From Drechslerella dactyloides (taxonomy: Eukaryota > Ascomycota > Orbiliomycetes > Orbiliales > Orbiliaceae), in NCBI GenBank assembly GCA_020064725.1, contig JAGTWJ010000003.1, positions 2,914,001-2,978,000 of the forward strand: a stretch of 64,000 nucleotides of DNA, read 5' to 3'. Position 1 is the stretch's first letter. The number at the start of each line of letters is the position of its first letter. The notes under the pieces are model-generated. The model saw nothing but the letters and a program-made list of their open reading frames with translations, did not search any database and was not told the DNA's origin. Both the position numbers and the translations under genes were made by a program. Positions 35,204 through 48,700 of the stretch are shown piece after piece.

Positions 35204-35606
35204 ATAGTTGGCATTTTGGGGCTTGGCCAAAACTTACTGGAGATAGATTGAGCTTAGAAAATTATGGCGGTTGAAATTTTGGTGAGGACGCAGGTATCTA
35301 GATTGGCAAACTGATAAAAATGAAGTTTTATATCGAGAATGCAAACGCGTTGATAATATAGCGTAAAATCTGTTTGAGAAAGATCCGAATAGATACAGCT
35401 AAGACCCCCATGAGAGAGCACTGGTAATGTTATCTTCAAGTCCATCTTTGTACATAGTGCACTTTAATTTGGATACGGTATAACAAGAATATGAGATAAC
35501 TGTGATTGCTGCCGATAGCTACCAAAATAGTTGCAATCAATATCTTATTTCACTGGTATCTGGCTTCATAAGAACTCATAAAGATATCTACAATCTTTGG
35601 GCGCTA
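35204..35606. other. Short intergenic between convergent genes
   Basis: An AT-rich interval between two converging stops, probably both 3' ends. No frame is supported. Confidence 0.6.
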
Positions 35607-37349
35607 TTAACAAACCGGCGAACTGAGAGGTCTGGATAATGCGAGGAGGTTTTGCGTCTTGGACTTCCTTCCAAACAGAGATGCAAAAGAGGCTGACGTT
35701 CGCAGACATCTTCTAACTTCACGAGACTTGCTTAGGTCAGATCCCAACTCGTCTACATACTGAGAGCCGAAGTCAATGCCGTGTTCACCTAGCATCCACC
35801 CGATCGATCTAAGCCGTTGGAGTGATAGCTGGTTCAAATATACCTCCATAGCGACGGACTTTAGCTGTGGTAAGGTTGTTGGTGACAGTCTGCAAAGAGC
35901 TTCCCCAACAGCCTCAGATGAATAGGACCCACAGCCGCCGGAACAGATGGTCCTGAGTTCTACGATCGACGTCGGCAACCAACTGTTTGGGTCTGCCGCG
36001 AGAGCGCTTGCGTAATCGTCGGGGGTTGTCTCGGTTCTGAGAAAGATGCGATTATCAACCGTAAGGTGCGTGAGGCTCGTGAGTCCATGGATCAGAGACC
36101 GGGCGTATACCCCACCAATATCGAGATGGAGTTCGCGTAGACTGGATGCTTGCGAGAGAATTGCCTTGCCCACTACGGCTCGTTCGCTGATATGGTGGTT
36201 TCCACGTAACAGGTAGAGAGACTTCAATGCCCGAGGTGCCGCAATTATTTTGTCGAGGTGAATGCCATATGTATTGAATCCGCGGATATCTAGATGAGTG
36301 AGCCGGCAGGTCGTCTGACTCGGGATCCAGCAAGTCTTCTCAGCATGCGACTGCGGTGTGTGGCAGGAGCACTGTTCCTGGCCCGGAATTATTGCAGTGT
36401 TATTGAACTTAGTGCTGTCTTGCTCGGCTGTCATACTCCTTGTTTTGTTTTCGTCCCGCTCCCCTTCGACAGGTTTGTTCTGAGGTGCGTTCTCTACTGA
36501 TATATTGCGCGCTTCGAAGGACCGTAAATGTGGGAACTTCATTAACTGCCAAACTGCTGGGCACCATGACCACATGCAAGACCTTGTCGCATATTTGCTG
36601 TAGTTTAATCTGGCCAGAGTCGCAGAGCACCGTGGCGTTGCGACCGACAGTGCTTCCTCAATCCAGTGAGTCCTACGTAAGTAGGCCTTGCCGAACTTCC
36701 AACCGCATAGGTTGAGTTTCAGTTGTATTTCTTTCAGTTTGGGTAGAGAAAATAATAGTAGTGCAATTATCATGTCTTCTCGTCCCTCTTTGATCGCTGC
36801 CATGAACCTTTCGTCGTGAAGACCATTCTTTCGTGCGATTCTTTGTAGAACACTGATCATTCGCTGACGCTCGGACTCTTTTCTTTTATTTCTCCCTTTC
36901 CAAACCCCTGTTTCCCACACCATTTCATCCCAGTTCTCCCGGATGTGCAGAATTCGTACCACCTCTGCTCGGTGCGGATCCGTGTCGATTATCTCAAGAA
37001 GTTTCGGGATCGCAGCGATAGGTACTCGCTCGATAGCAGGCTGGCTTCGCCGCCAAAGATGTCCAACTGAAAGGCGCTCGTAAAATAGTGGATACGCGAC
37101 TTGTCGTAGCCGACGGCATGTGCGCATCACTGACGAAAGGTAGGCCGGGTTGCTTAAGTTCGGAATGAGGTCCTCGACAGTAGTTCCAGCTTTGATTGGT
37201 ACAATTCCATGACCGATATACCGAGAGTCTTGTGAGTGGAACTGTTCCAATGAGACATATATGAGTATTTCAGTTAGGATTTCGGGAGGAAGGGAGAGCA
37301 GTGTCGTTCTCCGTAGGCGGGGTTTTCGTTGGAACGTGGGGAAATGCAT
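35607..37349 (-). CDS. F-box protein with leucine-rich-repeat-like C-terminal region
   Basis: One uninterrupted frame of 580 residues. Residues about 15-60 (TTLLSLPPEILTEILIYVSL... and later MRTCRRLRQVAYPLFYERLS) form a fungal F-box: LP.EIL..I, then a delayed 'CR.lr.va.p.Y' helix after an insert of about 35 residues. The rest alternates short strands and helices (LKSLYLLRGN, SLRELHLDIGG, LTHLTVDNR), consistent with an LRR-like receptor for substrates. F-box proteins recruit targets to SCF ubiquitin ligases; no target can be named. A low-complexity polar insert lies near 300-350. The start at 37349 is the first ATG and gives the usual short tail before the F-box. Confidence 0.82.
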   Translation of the reverse strand: MHFPTFQRKPRLRRTTLLSLPPEILTEILIYVSLEQFHSQDSRYIGHGIVPIKAGTTVEDLIPNLSNPAYLSSVMRTCRRLRQVAYPLFYERLSVGHLWRRSQPAIERVPIAAIPKLLEIIDTDPHRAEVVRILHIRENWDEMVWETGVWKGRNKRKESERQRMISVLQRIARKNGLHDERFMAAIKEGREDMIIALLLFSLPKLKEIQLKLNLCGWKFGKAYLRRTHWIEEALSVATPRCSATLARLNYSKYATRSCMWSWCPAVWQLMKFPHLRSFEARNISVENAPQNKPVEGERDENKTRSMTAEQDSTKFNNTAIIPGQEQCSCHTPQSHAEKTCWIPSQTTCRLTHLDIRGFNTYGIHLDKIIAAPRALKSLYLLRGNHHISERAVVGKAILSQASSLRELHLDIGGVYARSLIHGLTSLTHLTVDNRIFLRTETTPDDYASALAADPNSWLPTSIVELRTICSGGCGSYSSEAVGEALCRLSPTTLPQLKSVAMEVYLNQLSLQRLRSIGWMLGEHGIDFGSQYVDELGSDLSKSREVRRCLRTSASFASLFGRKSKTQNLLALSRPLSSPVC

Positions 37350-40300
37350 TGGCTTCAGTTGATAGTACTTTTATCAATTTGTACTGCTTGATAGGGCTTC
37401 GGGTTGATATTAGAAGCTTGTATTACTATAAATGTTGAATATTGAATTCCGTGAGTTATTGCCTTTGCTCGTTCTCCCTGAATTTTCGTGATAATAATAA
37501 AGTCAGCCTCGATGACCAGCCTATGCGCGGAATCCGGAAGGCCCTTGATATATACACGCGCAAATATATTTCAACCCACTATATGCACGCCAGAAGACAT
37601 ATGTGACAGCTTTGAACAGCATATGGAGCGTCAAACCATTGAAACAGTCAATCATTGCTTACAGGTGCAAAACTCCGTGTTGGACCGGAAGGCGACTCCG
37701 ACCGGTTTCCAGGCTTAGCCTGTCCTGGGAAAGCCTTCCCGCTTTAAGTGTGGCATCTCACCTATCACCTTGTCACTTCACCGGATGTTTGTGAATTTCC
37801 AAAATGGGCACACCGCCTGTATCGCGAGCTCGAGGGTCGGTGCGGCCGAAATGCCGGTTCGCGGGGTCCTGGAGTCTTGATTATGCATCCTGGAACACGT
37901 ATCTACAGCCTCTCCAATGAAAGCTTGGTTTCGGATGGGTCTGGCAAGGTGGGGTAAGATATAAACCGCTACCTATGAGCAATATTCGTATGCACTAGCG
38001 GCATTTCTTGGGCTAGCTGGTGATAGTGTGCGGCCAAAATTGACATCAACAATTTGTTCAGCCTCCTAGGCCTTCGACTAGGTGCTTTACACTCGGAGCT
38101 GTTACACAAAAGGCTACAACACAAGCTACAGGAATATCGAATCGGGTTGTTGAGCGGCGCTGCAGCACCGTATAAGTTAGGAAACTGGGCCATCGATCAT
38201 ATCATATACATACACATACATGCATAGTGCCTTGCATTCTATATCCGCAATAGTTGACTCCGGGTCCTACAGGAATTAAACTATCTTTGAATGGATATTC
38301 TCACTGCCATCAACTAAGCGGTAAAGTTCCCACCTCGGCGCGGCCGTGTTGCTCTATATATCTATCAGCACGCATGCATAGGTATGCGGATGGAGAGCTT
38401 GTCGGTTCTTATCTATGGACGAAATTATCGCCATAAATCATGCACAAAAGAGGGACCTATAAGGCCCACTCAAAAAGGGAGACTGAGAATTTTGTGGCTG
38501 CGAGAACGGTCTTGAGTATAAAAATGTATGCGCCACACGTTTGTGCGTATTTCAAACGTATAGTTGGACTGTAGGCCGATGGCGTATTTGCCCTTATTCG
38601 CTCTTGCGTATCCCCAATAGTTTCGCGTGGGTTAGGAGACAGTCGCTTTCAGTACTTCTCAATGGGGCCAATGGGGCCAATTGGACCAGCAGCAGCATGA
38701 TTATGAAGCTAGGTAAAGTGCCCTTATAAAAGGGTGCCGCATTCTTTAAAAATTGGGACGTCTAAAAATCATAAACAGGAAGTACGTCTAGAAGTATAGG
38801 CCCTTCAATGACCTACAGCCATAGCCTATACTCGATATCAGAGTGCGAATGCTTGGGCTTGACATTGGATCTGAAGTCGGGCAAGGATGTCCCGATCGGC
38901 TGACCATCAGAAACCCGATTAGCTGTAACATAGATCAAGGGGTGCACAATGATATATTCAGGAAAATCTTCCACGCTTCTCCAGCTCCAGAGTTCTGGGC
39001 GCTTGATTACTCCTGCCCCTTTTAATTACCCCAAAGTACGTGAATTGGACAGGGTACGCAGAGTCATGTAAGGAGATCAGTGGGCCATGGGGTGGAATGA
39101 GCATATCGCAGGATTTGTTCTCAATACATTGAGACTGCCCAAGAACAACAGGTTACATCGCCGCCAAGATGGTTGAGTAGATTCATAGAGCCTTTATAGC
39201 TTATCTACCCCAACGTATATTGTATAGAGGTCTGGTATATGAAAGCTTCAGGGGGCCCTTGACCAGTGGTGCCGACAGCTACTTCGTTATGCTTTGATGT
39301 CACCTTATCTTACGAGATTTATGAGTGTCGATGTTGAATGACGGTCGCCGATGCAGCCATGAGCAGCCGAGACAGACTGCGCTTGTATTGTAAGCTAGAC
39401 TATCGGGCTACAGGGGCTGCGATACAACACGAGTGTGTTCCCCTCCTGGAATTGGAATGACTAGAGTGAATGGGGTTTTCCATCGTTTTATGCCACAGGG
39501 TCGCTTGTCTAGATACCTCCTGCCGTTCGCTTGGCTAATTGGACCGGCGATCGCTAGGCTTCGAGTTGATGCATGATGGCTAACTCGCTATCCACGGTCC
39601 CGGAAGTCCACCTGCCGACTTGGGGTTAGCCACGAGTTCGATGTTATCTCAAGACATGTTATGCCTCAGTCCCTCGGGGGTTGCCGGAATTATAATGATC
39701 ATTACTATTCCATTCAACTTTGCGGCGATATCAGAACCAGGAGTTACTGAGCTCACCGCGTGCTGACTAATGTACACGTGTGGATGGGTAGTCCACGGTT
39801 CATTTGTTTCGAAATATTTTCGCAAGCAGGGACCATCTCTTAGCCCAATCGAAGCTTCAATCCCAAATACAAATCAAGGGCTCCCTAGTATTGTAATAGC
39901 TATTGAACTTGTCTCTGTCTTGCGACCTAACCAACCAGTCCTTACGGCTCGCCCACTATTTGAGGAAATAAGCTTGCTGGTGTCTCTAACATGACATGAA
40001 TCAGAGAGCTCGACAATGACATTGTTTTAATACTGTTGGTCGGACGTAATCCCGGATGAAGTTGTTCCAGTCCATCTTGTCCACCCCAGACGGGACCCCG
40101 GGACGCTTGAGCACAGCCTAAAACCGCCAAGGTTCCTCAATGGAGTAGGTATCAACTACCACAACGGCATCTCGCAGGCCCCTGCGTGTGAAGGATCCAG
40201 TTGGCAGGAACATAAACCCTGAGACGCGTATTTCGTCCGATCTTGTCAAAGCCCATGAGTGTGAATGCACAGCGGGGAAATAATTAGTAATTGATACAAG

Positions 40301-41404
40301 GAAGTGTCCACGATGGTGCGCTGGTGCCCAACTCAGGGTCCTACTAAAGCCCAGGTAAACTTTGCTTGGTAAATTGCGAAAGGCTACTGAATCGCATTCT
40401 GGTAGCGCACTCTAATCGTGAGAATCATGGCATACAGCAACCGAATTTGGGGAAGTTAAGCCAGTGGGCCTCATGAGTCGGGTAAGAGCAACGGTAACCG
40501 TCGTTGCAGTCTCAGCAAAGCCTGTAGAACGCGTCGTTGTTGTGCGCGAGATGCCCACACAACAACACACATTTGTTGCAGATTAAAGAAAAAGAAAATT
40601 CGTCAGGGCCCTGCACAAGCTATTTAACTAAGCCACGAGACTAAGTACTGGCGATCTTGCAGGGAAGTTTACGAAAGGCACAAGCAATCTCAGTGGTAAA
40701 TTGGCTTTTTCTGGGCATTGGCGACCCTGATAGAAGCTCCTGATTTAAGTTCGCATCGCTAGTCGGACTCGTGGAGTTGGGGTTTAAGATAGTCTTAGAT
40801 GTATACGTAGTCATTACGACGCTTTGCTTTATTCAGCGACGCGGTTTATATTGATAGAGTATTGTAATGGCTGTAAAGTTGCTAGTGCTACACGCATAAA
40901 GTCTTGAAAACGTATTTGCTGCGTCGGCCGGGTTCGAGATCATGTACTACTGCAAGTCACTATAGATGATATGGATGCTAAATCACCCGATTCTTCCAAC
41001 ACTAGGTGTCGAATATAAGAGGAAAATGTGTACGCATGAATACACTACTGTGAGAAAATCCAATTATAAGTGCCAATTTAGGTCCAGAATGCAGAGCGAG
41101 GTGGCTCCAAAGCTGAAGAAGTTCTCTATGTCGCATATACGAAAGTCTCCGGCGGTAGAATAATCGGATAAACAAGACTGAAGCTTGTAAGTTTAGACGT
41201 TTGTGCCGAGAATTTTGTACCGAAGATCGCAAAGTCCTCGTCTTTAAACGACTGGATTAAATCGCGGAAGCACTAAATCGAAACAAGTAGGTATCTATAA
41301 ACAACTGAACAATCAAATTGAACAAACTCCGCGGATTACTCGAGCAATACAAAAGAGGAGAAGAGAAAAAAGCAGGCCAATACAGCCCCCCCATATCACA
41401 CAGT
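37350..41404. other. 4-kb gene-free interval
   Basis: Only short frames under about 80 codons are present on both strands, without splice logic, and no transposon proteins are readable. It separates the F-box gene from the pore-former-like cluster. I see no repeat structure I can support. Confidence 0.5.
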
Positions 41405-42796
41405 CTACCATTTCATTGGAGGCAGGAGAAACTCTCTCTTGTTTGCACCATTGGCGTTCAGGCCCAGAGCTTGGTACACAGTAGGAGCCTTCTGCTCATA
41501 GAGTTGAACAGCTTCTTTTAGCGGCACAATCTTAATGGCTGCCGTTCCCTTGAAAGCCGCTGCTTCTGTGTAGACATTTTCCCAGTGTTCTGCTGACGCC
41601 ATGAGTGACATTCTGAAACTTTCGTCGGAAAACCATTTCGGCTTGATCGTTTCGGGGTTCGTGTCATGACCCTCAGATTCAAGCTCAACTTTAAGGGCCG
41701 AGAGCGATGCAGACATATGCGAGAATGCATCAGTACAGTTTCCGAGCAAATTGACAGCCTGCTCAATGTAATCGAGGACACTGTCGGTTTGCAATTGTAG
41801 AAGCTTGAGATCGTCGGTGACTTGAATGAATGTTTGGAGTTTGGCCTCGGTATCCTTCAGTCCAGCCAAGCCCGCTTTCTTCCTTTCGGTGGCTGCCTCC
41901 ATTTCTGCCAACCATTTGGGACGCAGACTAAAGTACACGATCGTTCCAATAGGCCAATACCAGGCGTAGGCGTACATCCCTACGCTTACCCTCTTAGCTG
42001 CGGAGTCGTAGTCGCTTTGCGCACTATCGGCCTCTGCTTTGAGCCGTTGCACCTCCGCGTTTTGCTCCGCAACTCGTTTGTAGACATTGACGTTGGAGTT
42101 ATTCAGAAGTCTGTCCACTTGGTTCAGATTGCTAAAATCATTGATGGTCTGGGCGCGGAAGGTGTTGATGTTCTCAAGGAGTTGTACGGACTGATTGTGA
42201 GCGATCTCCATCTGCTTCTGAAGTCTCTCCGCATGTTTATTAACGTCAACTATGGAGCTCAACCAAGTAGCGTTGGTGCTTCGCTCATTGTTGGGGACAC
42301 TGGCTATTATATCGAGACGCCTCGACATTTCTGTATAAACCTTTCCAGCAGTACGTCCGAACAGACTGATATTCTCTGCAAAGAGCGTCATTTGGCCAAC
42401 AGTATTAGACCAAAAGGAAGTGCAATGGCTATTAATCCCAACGAATGTCTTCATTGTCAGGTTGTAGACGCCAGGTTGACCAACAGCCTCGTTAAATTGT
42501 GGCTTGTTATAAGTAGCCTCAAAAACTTTCCGAGACTTGGAAAGCTGCATCCCATTATAGACATATCGTTGTAGTGCATAGTATGCTGGGTTGCTGAACA
42601 AAAATGATGCTTCTGGATTGGATGAATCTGGATTGGCCTTGCCGAAGATAAGTGGAGTCTCCAAGATTCCTGCAGCCAAAGACTGCTCATGCGGTGTGCG
42701 AATGTAGACTGTTGTTTGCGTTCTATTAGGAACCACAGCTGCACACGAGGCTGAGCACAGTGCCAATGTGGCGAGAAATGTACCGATGGCCACCAT
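41405..42796 (-). CDS. Secreted coiled-coil protein with central hydrophobic hairpin (alpha pore-former-like)
   Basis: A single exon of 463 residues. It starts with a signal peptide (about 1-20) and has several N-glycosylation sites. Residues about 150-270 are long amphipathic helices rich in Gln/Asn/Glu. A Gly/aromatic hydrophobic stretch follows at about 270-290 (nt 41989-41927), then another long helical region (about 295-440) and a short basic tail. Long helix, short membrane hairpin, long helix is the plan of alpha-helical pore-forming proteins such as the ClyA/Hbl/YaxAB group. This is a pattern-level resemblance only, with no alignment done. A secreted structural coiled-coil protein is the alternative. 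It faces a second protein of the same plan 3 kb away on the other strand, and both signal peptides start with the same four residues. Confidence 0.6.
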   Translation of the reverse strand: MVAIGTFLATLALCSASCAAVVPNRTQTTVYIRTPHEQSLAAGILETPLIFGKANPDSSNPEASFLFSNPAYYALQRYVYNGMQLSKSRKVFEATYNKPQFNEAVGQPGVYNLTMKTFVGINSHCTSFWSNTVGQMTLFAENISLFGRTAGKVYTEMSRRLDIIASVPNNERSTNATWLSSIVDVNKHAERLQKQMEIAHNQSVQLLENINTFRAQTINDFSNLNQVDRLLNNSNVNVYKRVAEQNAEVQRLKAEADSAQSDYDSAAKRVSVGMYAYAWYWPIGTIVYFSLRPKWLAEMEAATERKKAGLAGLKDTEAKLQTFIQVTDDLKLLQLQTDSVLDYIEQAVNLLGNCTDAFSHMSASLSALKVELESEGHDTNPETIKPKWFSDESFRMSLMASAEHWENVYTEAAAFKGTAAIKIVPLKEAVQLYEQKAPTVYQALGLNANGANKREFLLPPMKW

Positions 42797-45688
42797 TTTT
42801 AGGCTTACGATGTGCCGTGACCAGATGACGGTGATCGAAGAGTAATATTGAGAGATAGATGAGAGAGAAATTGTACGCAGAGCAGTAGATAGATTGATGA
42901 CGATGATAAGTTTTGGATGGGGTGTATAAGAGACGCGAGATTAATCATGAGCCCCGCTACTGTGGAGAGACGAATGTGTTATTTGAGGATATTGCATGGA
43001 GTTTATATGCTGTGGAGATTTGGACCGAAATCGCAGTTAATGCAACTCTTTATCTCGCCTAGAGTCGCTGCTGTCTAACGCTTTAAACGCCGCTAATTAC
43101 CTATCCAGCAAGAACATGTAGAAGTACGTATGTAGGTTGTGATGTAGCATTGCAAGTACTGCCTAGATGAGAATGCCGGTCGACGGCGATTCTGAGGTGC
43201 ATGGGACTTGATCAATTGAGCGCTCGGCGCTTTCGATAGTCTACATCTATATCATACTAATGTCCAATAATACTCATCAGATGTTACACTCAGCTTCATG
43301 ATCTGGGCTGCCCGTGACACGCCTGAGCATCCTTGGCGGGGTGGAGTTACTCAAAGCGTTTAATGTAACTAGATGCCAGCTTGTGTCCGAAATATATCCA
43401 TTTTGATGGTGACCAAGCATACGCCAGCTGATAAAGCAATATGGCTATCTCATTTGATACTGCATTTACTGTAATCCTTTGTTTCTAGATTCAAGAATAT
43501 TGTTCGACCAACGCGCGGTCGCAGGGTAGACCAGGTAGCATCCATCCAAGTATAAAACGAGCTCTAATTAAGAGAACCTACCTCGAATCGGTGCCGTCCA
43601 TGGATGGTCGCTACTGGATTTACAAATATGGAAGTCGATAGTAGAAGCAAACTACCAGATGACCTAGTATTCTGATTCAGCACCAAAGGGACATTGCATA
43701 GCTGCAGCTGCCTAAGACAGTGCCAGGAATAGCATGTGACTAGGGATCCCCAGATATCAGACTGTGGAGGCGGACCGAAGCGGTTTTTGAAGTTGTGTTT
43801 ATTGTGGCAGCGAAGTCGCACCAATGGTGAAACAGAAAGTGGCTGGGTATCATATCAATCGTGGGGAATGCACAGTGCTGGGTCAGACCCAAGGCGGTAA
43901 ACTCCGGTGTCCAAGGCACGCGTGCATTCACTCCGACTCGCTACCGGATATCTCACAAACCCTCCGATTGCAATATTGGTACAACAAGACTAGGCGTCTT
44001 CGATAGAGCTACGGTGGTTGAGCGGGCGTGGCTCTCCCACTACATCTGTCTCGTGCTGTTGTGTTTACATCTATAGCTCTGGATCCATGTGGCAAGCTTT
44101 TCGAGTATACAAACGTTCATCATTCAAGCCGGGTATTGAGTGCTAGAAAGACATTGAGAATATAGATACAATAAGACATAAGACTCTATAGCTGATGACA
44201 TATATCATAAGATCATGCATCGTTTATGAATTTCGGGTGTTCTCGTCAATATGAGTACATGTAACCGAAAACGAGAAACTACTACCTGCCTTCTGTAACA
44301 CAATAGTGTTGGCGAAGCTGGAGACTGAACTTATTGCATGCGAATGGAAGATTCCCATGGGGCCGGCATCGACTATACGTATCGACGTATCTCAGCGAAT
44401 GTGTTGGGTTTGGGACTGGACTATCGCCAGGAGTGCACGCAGAATGCCAAGGTTCATGCATGATCTTAGCATTGACCCCCCGTCTGCTTAGAACATTGAA
44501 CCCACTTGCCAGTTTCGGAATCTTGACCCGAATGTAATCAAGGGGGAAACACCGCCTTATATTCTAATGGTTCTGATATTAGCGGGCTTTAACGTCGGAT
44601 CTCCAGTCTAGTAGGCTTTAGTCAGGTACAAATCCGGATTCTTCGTTACGGCCGTTCCCCGATTTTTCGCCTCGCTTTCTGGAAGTTTTACCACAAGCTG
44701 TTAAAACATCCCTGTAAATCCCTGCAAACATGCGGCGAGGCGTTGAGGCAGATCAAATGAATAATTCTAGAATTATGCCCTCCTGGTATCAAACTTATAC
44801 CGACGAGGATGTGCCGGTCGCGAGCCGGGGAAACTGAAAGTTCGGGGTACTTCTTTCACTTTCCTAAATATCCTATCAATACCTTGTATACGGTTACTTC
44901 GTAAATATTGAAGGTTTAATTCAAGGGTGATTGTTTTAAGCTTGGCGAATTATTACGTGGCGTAAGACTATAGCGTTGCTGCCAAGAAATGTAGCGATAT
45001 GGTCGTGAAGTTTGAGAACTTTTGGGAATCAATATCTCAGGTTTATTATAGATTGCCGAATCCAAGGGTCTCTCCGCCATCGGAGGTCTTGCACGTGAGT
45101 TTGTAGCATAGCCTGATGCCACACAAAATAGCCTATGGTGTAGCATTGATTATGTCATGAGTGCCCGAAAGCTCCTACCTTGAAGATTCTGGCTACTGCA
45201 ATGGGAAAACCGCTCTGTATCGCACCCGACGATGTTCCAGGTCGTGGCTATGTTTATCATATGAGTATGGTAGCATTTTGCCAAATCTGCCAAGACTATA
45301 TTATTGAGGCCTTTAACATGCATCTGATGACAAGAATCCTAGAATCCATGGCGGGTGTGACTGGACCGCTTAATAATTGCGGATACAGCAAGCTCATCTA
45401 ATTGCACTTCATATATCCGAATAATACTCTGTGGAATAGCTCCGATCGGCTAGGACACGCTCACTTGCCTATCTCGATGCTCATTCTAACAACATAAATT
45501 CTAGCTCAAGTCGCTTCTTGGATTTAGCCAAGTTCCCCACAGTCTCCAGATATCATCAAGTTGATTCTCGTCACTCATTTTCGTCATTCTGTAGCTGAGT
45601 TTGCCGTATCATCAGCATCGCATTCTTTTTTATTCCTTTTGTCACGGCTTTACTTTGAGCTTCATTTCACACATTCTTATTAACCGTT
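42797..45688. other. Shared upstream region of the divergent pore-former-like pair
   Basis: Both flanking genes point away from this interval, so it must hold both promoters. Short frames (43564-43931, 44306-44537, 45180-45401) have no splice context. I see no palindrome or repeat array that would define a shared operator. Confidence 0.45.
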
Positions 45689-45694
45689 TATAAA
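45689..45694 (+). promoter_or_regulatory. TATA box of the second pore-former-like gene
   Basis: TATAAA lies 79 bp before the ATG at 45773, in an AT-rich leader. Confidence 0.5.
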
Positions 45695-45772
45695 GCACTT
45701 CGCTTTAATAACATTTCATCTGGAGAACTCTTTTCAAGTGGTGTTGACAAAGGAAACTCCGTCGAAGACGCT

Positions 45773-48700
45773 ATGGTGGCTATCTCAAGGCTCCCACTGC
45801 TTCTAGCAGCAATAGCAGCAACATTTCAATCTGGTGTGGCATTACCAACGGCTTCTTTGCATCACACAAATCTTATCGAACGACAAAATGATGTCGCCCT
45901 CTCTCAAAGATATGACGAGGTTTTGAGCAATGTACAACTAAACAACTATACATCCACGTTGTACCAAAATCTTCGGAGTAAGGATGAGAAGAAGGTCTTC
46001 CTGAGGAAGCCTTATCTCAATCTCGCCGATGCAATCACCACTGTCACCCCAAAGCTGACTGGGAAGTCCGCTCAGATCTACCTTTACTGTGATCTGTTGC
46101 AGTTTTCGGGCAAAAAGCCCATCGAAGTGCCGATGCGTACAGTACTCTATCTCTTCGCACGCGAAGTCTCTGCTCTTTCGGCCGAGCCTGGTCCGATGAA
46201 AATCAAGTACAGCCAGTCTATTGTGGTATTCTTTGCGACTCCGGAGCTCAGGAGTTTCTTCCCAGTCAAGTTTGTCGACTCGAATGGTGGTGTTCAGGAT
46301 GTGTTGGTTAACGTCCCGAAAGACGCGTATGGTGTTATGCTTGAGGTTTTTGCAGGGGGTTCCCAGCCAAAACAAAAGCCCATTGATTCACCAGATTTCG
46401 CACTTGAGGCGATCGATTACATGGGCGACCTTTCGCTGACTAGCAACACCTTTGTTGAAGAGTAAGATCCTAGCTGGTCCGGTTGCCCTTGCAGATCCTT
46501 CTGCGGAAGCTAATTCTTCGGCTGCATTATAGTGACCTTCCACGCCTGCTTCAGTTTCAGCAGGTCCTTGCGACTGCCTGGAAACCGACAAACCCCGAAC
46601 TCGCAATCAGAATATATACTTTCATTGTCAAAACTACGGTTAATTCGAAACCTGCTCTGCCAATCTATAAACAAGCTCTCAGCAGTCTTTCCAAATTGCG
46701 AATGATCACCGATCCTCTTCAGCAATACGTACCAAATCTAGACATTACTCAGGTCAAAAATGTTCTCGATGATCATCTTGAGGTTGCCCAGACATTTGAA
46801 GAAAGCTTCAATAGTTTTTCCCAGCAACAGGCAAGCTCCCAGGCTGCCGTAGATGTTGCTGCGGTGGCCTTCGCCAATTCAAAGTCTGCGGTCGAGAAAT
46901 ATAAGTTCTTAGAAATGCAGGCAAGGTCTCGTATGGAGTTCGCCGTTGTTGCTCTCAACGATGCTGTTTGGAATTACAATGTAAGAAAATACTTCCATGA
47001 TGAGTATTGTCCATTAACTGTTGGTTTAAATATCACGATACTAATTTACGTGGCGAAGAATACGTACAATGATTTGTCGCTGCGACTTGCAACCTTCCAG
47101 TCAGGGATTGCAAAATATGCTACGGAACAGGTAAGCTATTGTGGTGAGATACTTATGGGTATACCTTGTGATCTACGAGAAACACTAACAATTAGATATA
47201 GACTGGGAAAATGCTTCTAACCGTTTTCATAGCCGCTGCAACTATTATTATGGCCGTAGGCTCGGCCGGTATTGGACGTGAGTTTAATTTTGCAAAGTTA
47301 TAAGACTGATAACTGCTAGTTGGACTCGCTCCTAACAAGATTTACTCCCTAGTTGCTGCGCTTCCAGCGACCGCCGCTGGTGGAGCCCTCCCTTTCAAGA
47401 ATATGGTAGAAGCCTATAAAGTGGTAAGTATAAGCAAGTAGTTCCAAGGACCACTAGATCGTGGCTGACAAGTGAAATAGATCCAATCTACCAGCTCTTC
47501 CAGCGAAAGTGTCAAAGGCGCTGTCGACTCCCTGAAATATCTTGTCGATAATCTACAGAAGGGCTTAACAGCTTTGGCAACTACTACGAATGCTCTTAAC
47601 ACTCTTTTGGTCACAACTCTCCCCGCGCTGAAAACCAATGGCTTCACTGTGACAAGCTACGGGATTCCTATAGATCCTCGTAAGTAGTCAAAATGTCAAA
47701 AATGCGAATTCCATCTCTTATTGGAGGTTCCAAAGACTAATCAATAATCATCTAGTCGAGCGAGTTGATGCGATAAATCTGAGCGCTTCTGTAAGGCCGC
47801 ACCCCTTAGAAGAATGCTCGGACCTTTTAGCTAATAGTTGAATTAGTGGGATAATTGGAGGGAATTGAACGAGCTCTCTTGGCAAAAGCTGTCTGACTCC
47901 GAGAAGAAGATTGAGGGCGCATCTAACTACTATGCATCGCTCTATGCTCTCTCTAACAATGGCAAGGCAGTCGTAGCAGCGCAGGCAGCTTACATTCAGA
48001 TTTTCGATGACTACATGGAGGCTTCTGTGAACTTGCAAACTGCGCAAGCACAGAATGCGGAACTCGAACGCGCAGTTGGTCGCCTCCAAGATCCTTTCGT
48101 TTTTCAGACATTCAAGCGCGCTATGTTTGACCGTCTTATCGCTGTCCGGAGCTGGGTTGCCGTCGAGTTCCACGACTATGCCGCAGCGTACCAATATTAC
48201 ACGCTATCGACGGACCCATTGACTAGCATCCCTGTTTTGTCTCCAGCGTCTTATTACGCTTCCGCCGTTGCAGACCTCCAGTCGGATGCCACCCACGCGC
48301 AAACTGCTTTCAGGAGTCAGATACAAACCTTTGAACTATCCTCCAGTGACAAAACAGCGGTCCAGATCTTTGGGGAAAATTGGCAGTCCGAGCTGCAGTC
48401 TCCCGCTGGGTTGACGTTCTCGATCCCAAGCAACAGTAGCTACTTTGATGCTGTCAGTCGAGTCAGAGTACAGCGCCTGCGATGCTATCTCGTTGGCTCA
48501 AACTCGAAGGAGGTGAGCGTAACGTTAACAATCAGTGGGTCGTTCGAAGATAAAAGCCTCAGAGCGCCATATAAACCGCTCAAGTTTGTCTCTGATTCGA
48601 CGCCGTTGCGATTCAACTACGTGCCGTCCAAGAACGATCCCAATGACGAGAATCCGAATTTGATCCGGCAGGACGGTCTATATGCAAAGCAAAACGTATT

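Noticed and set aside
41822..42574. 250-codon plus-strand frame
   Set aside because: Antisense to the 463-residue secreted protein, which has a signal peptide and a coherent helical pattern.
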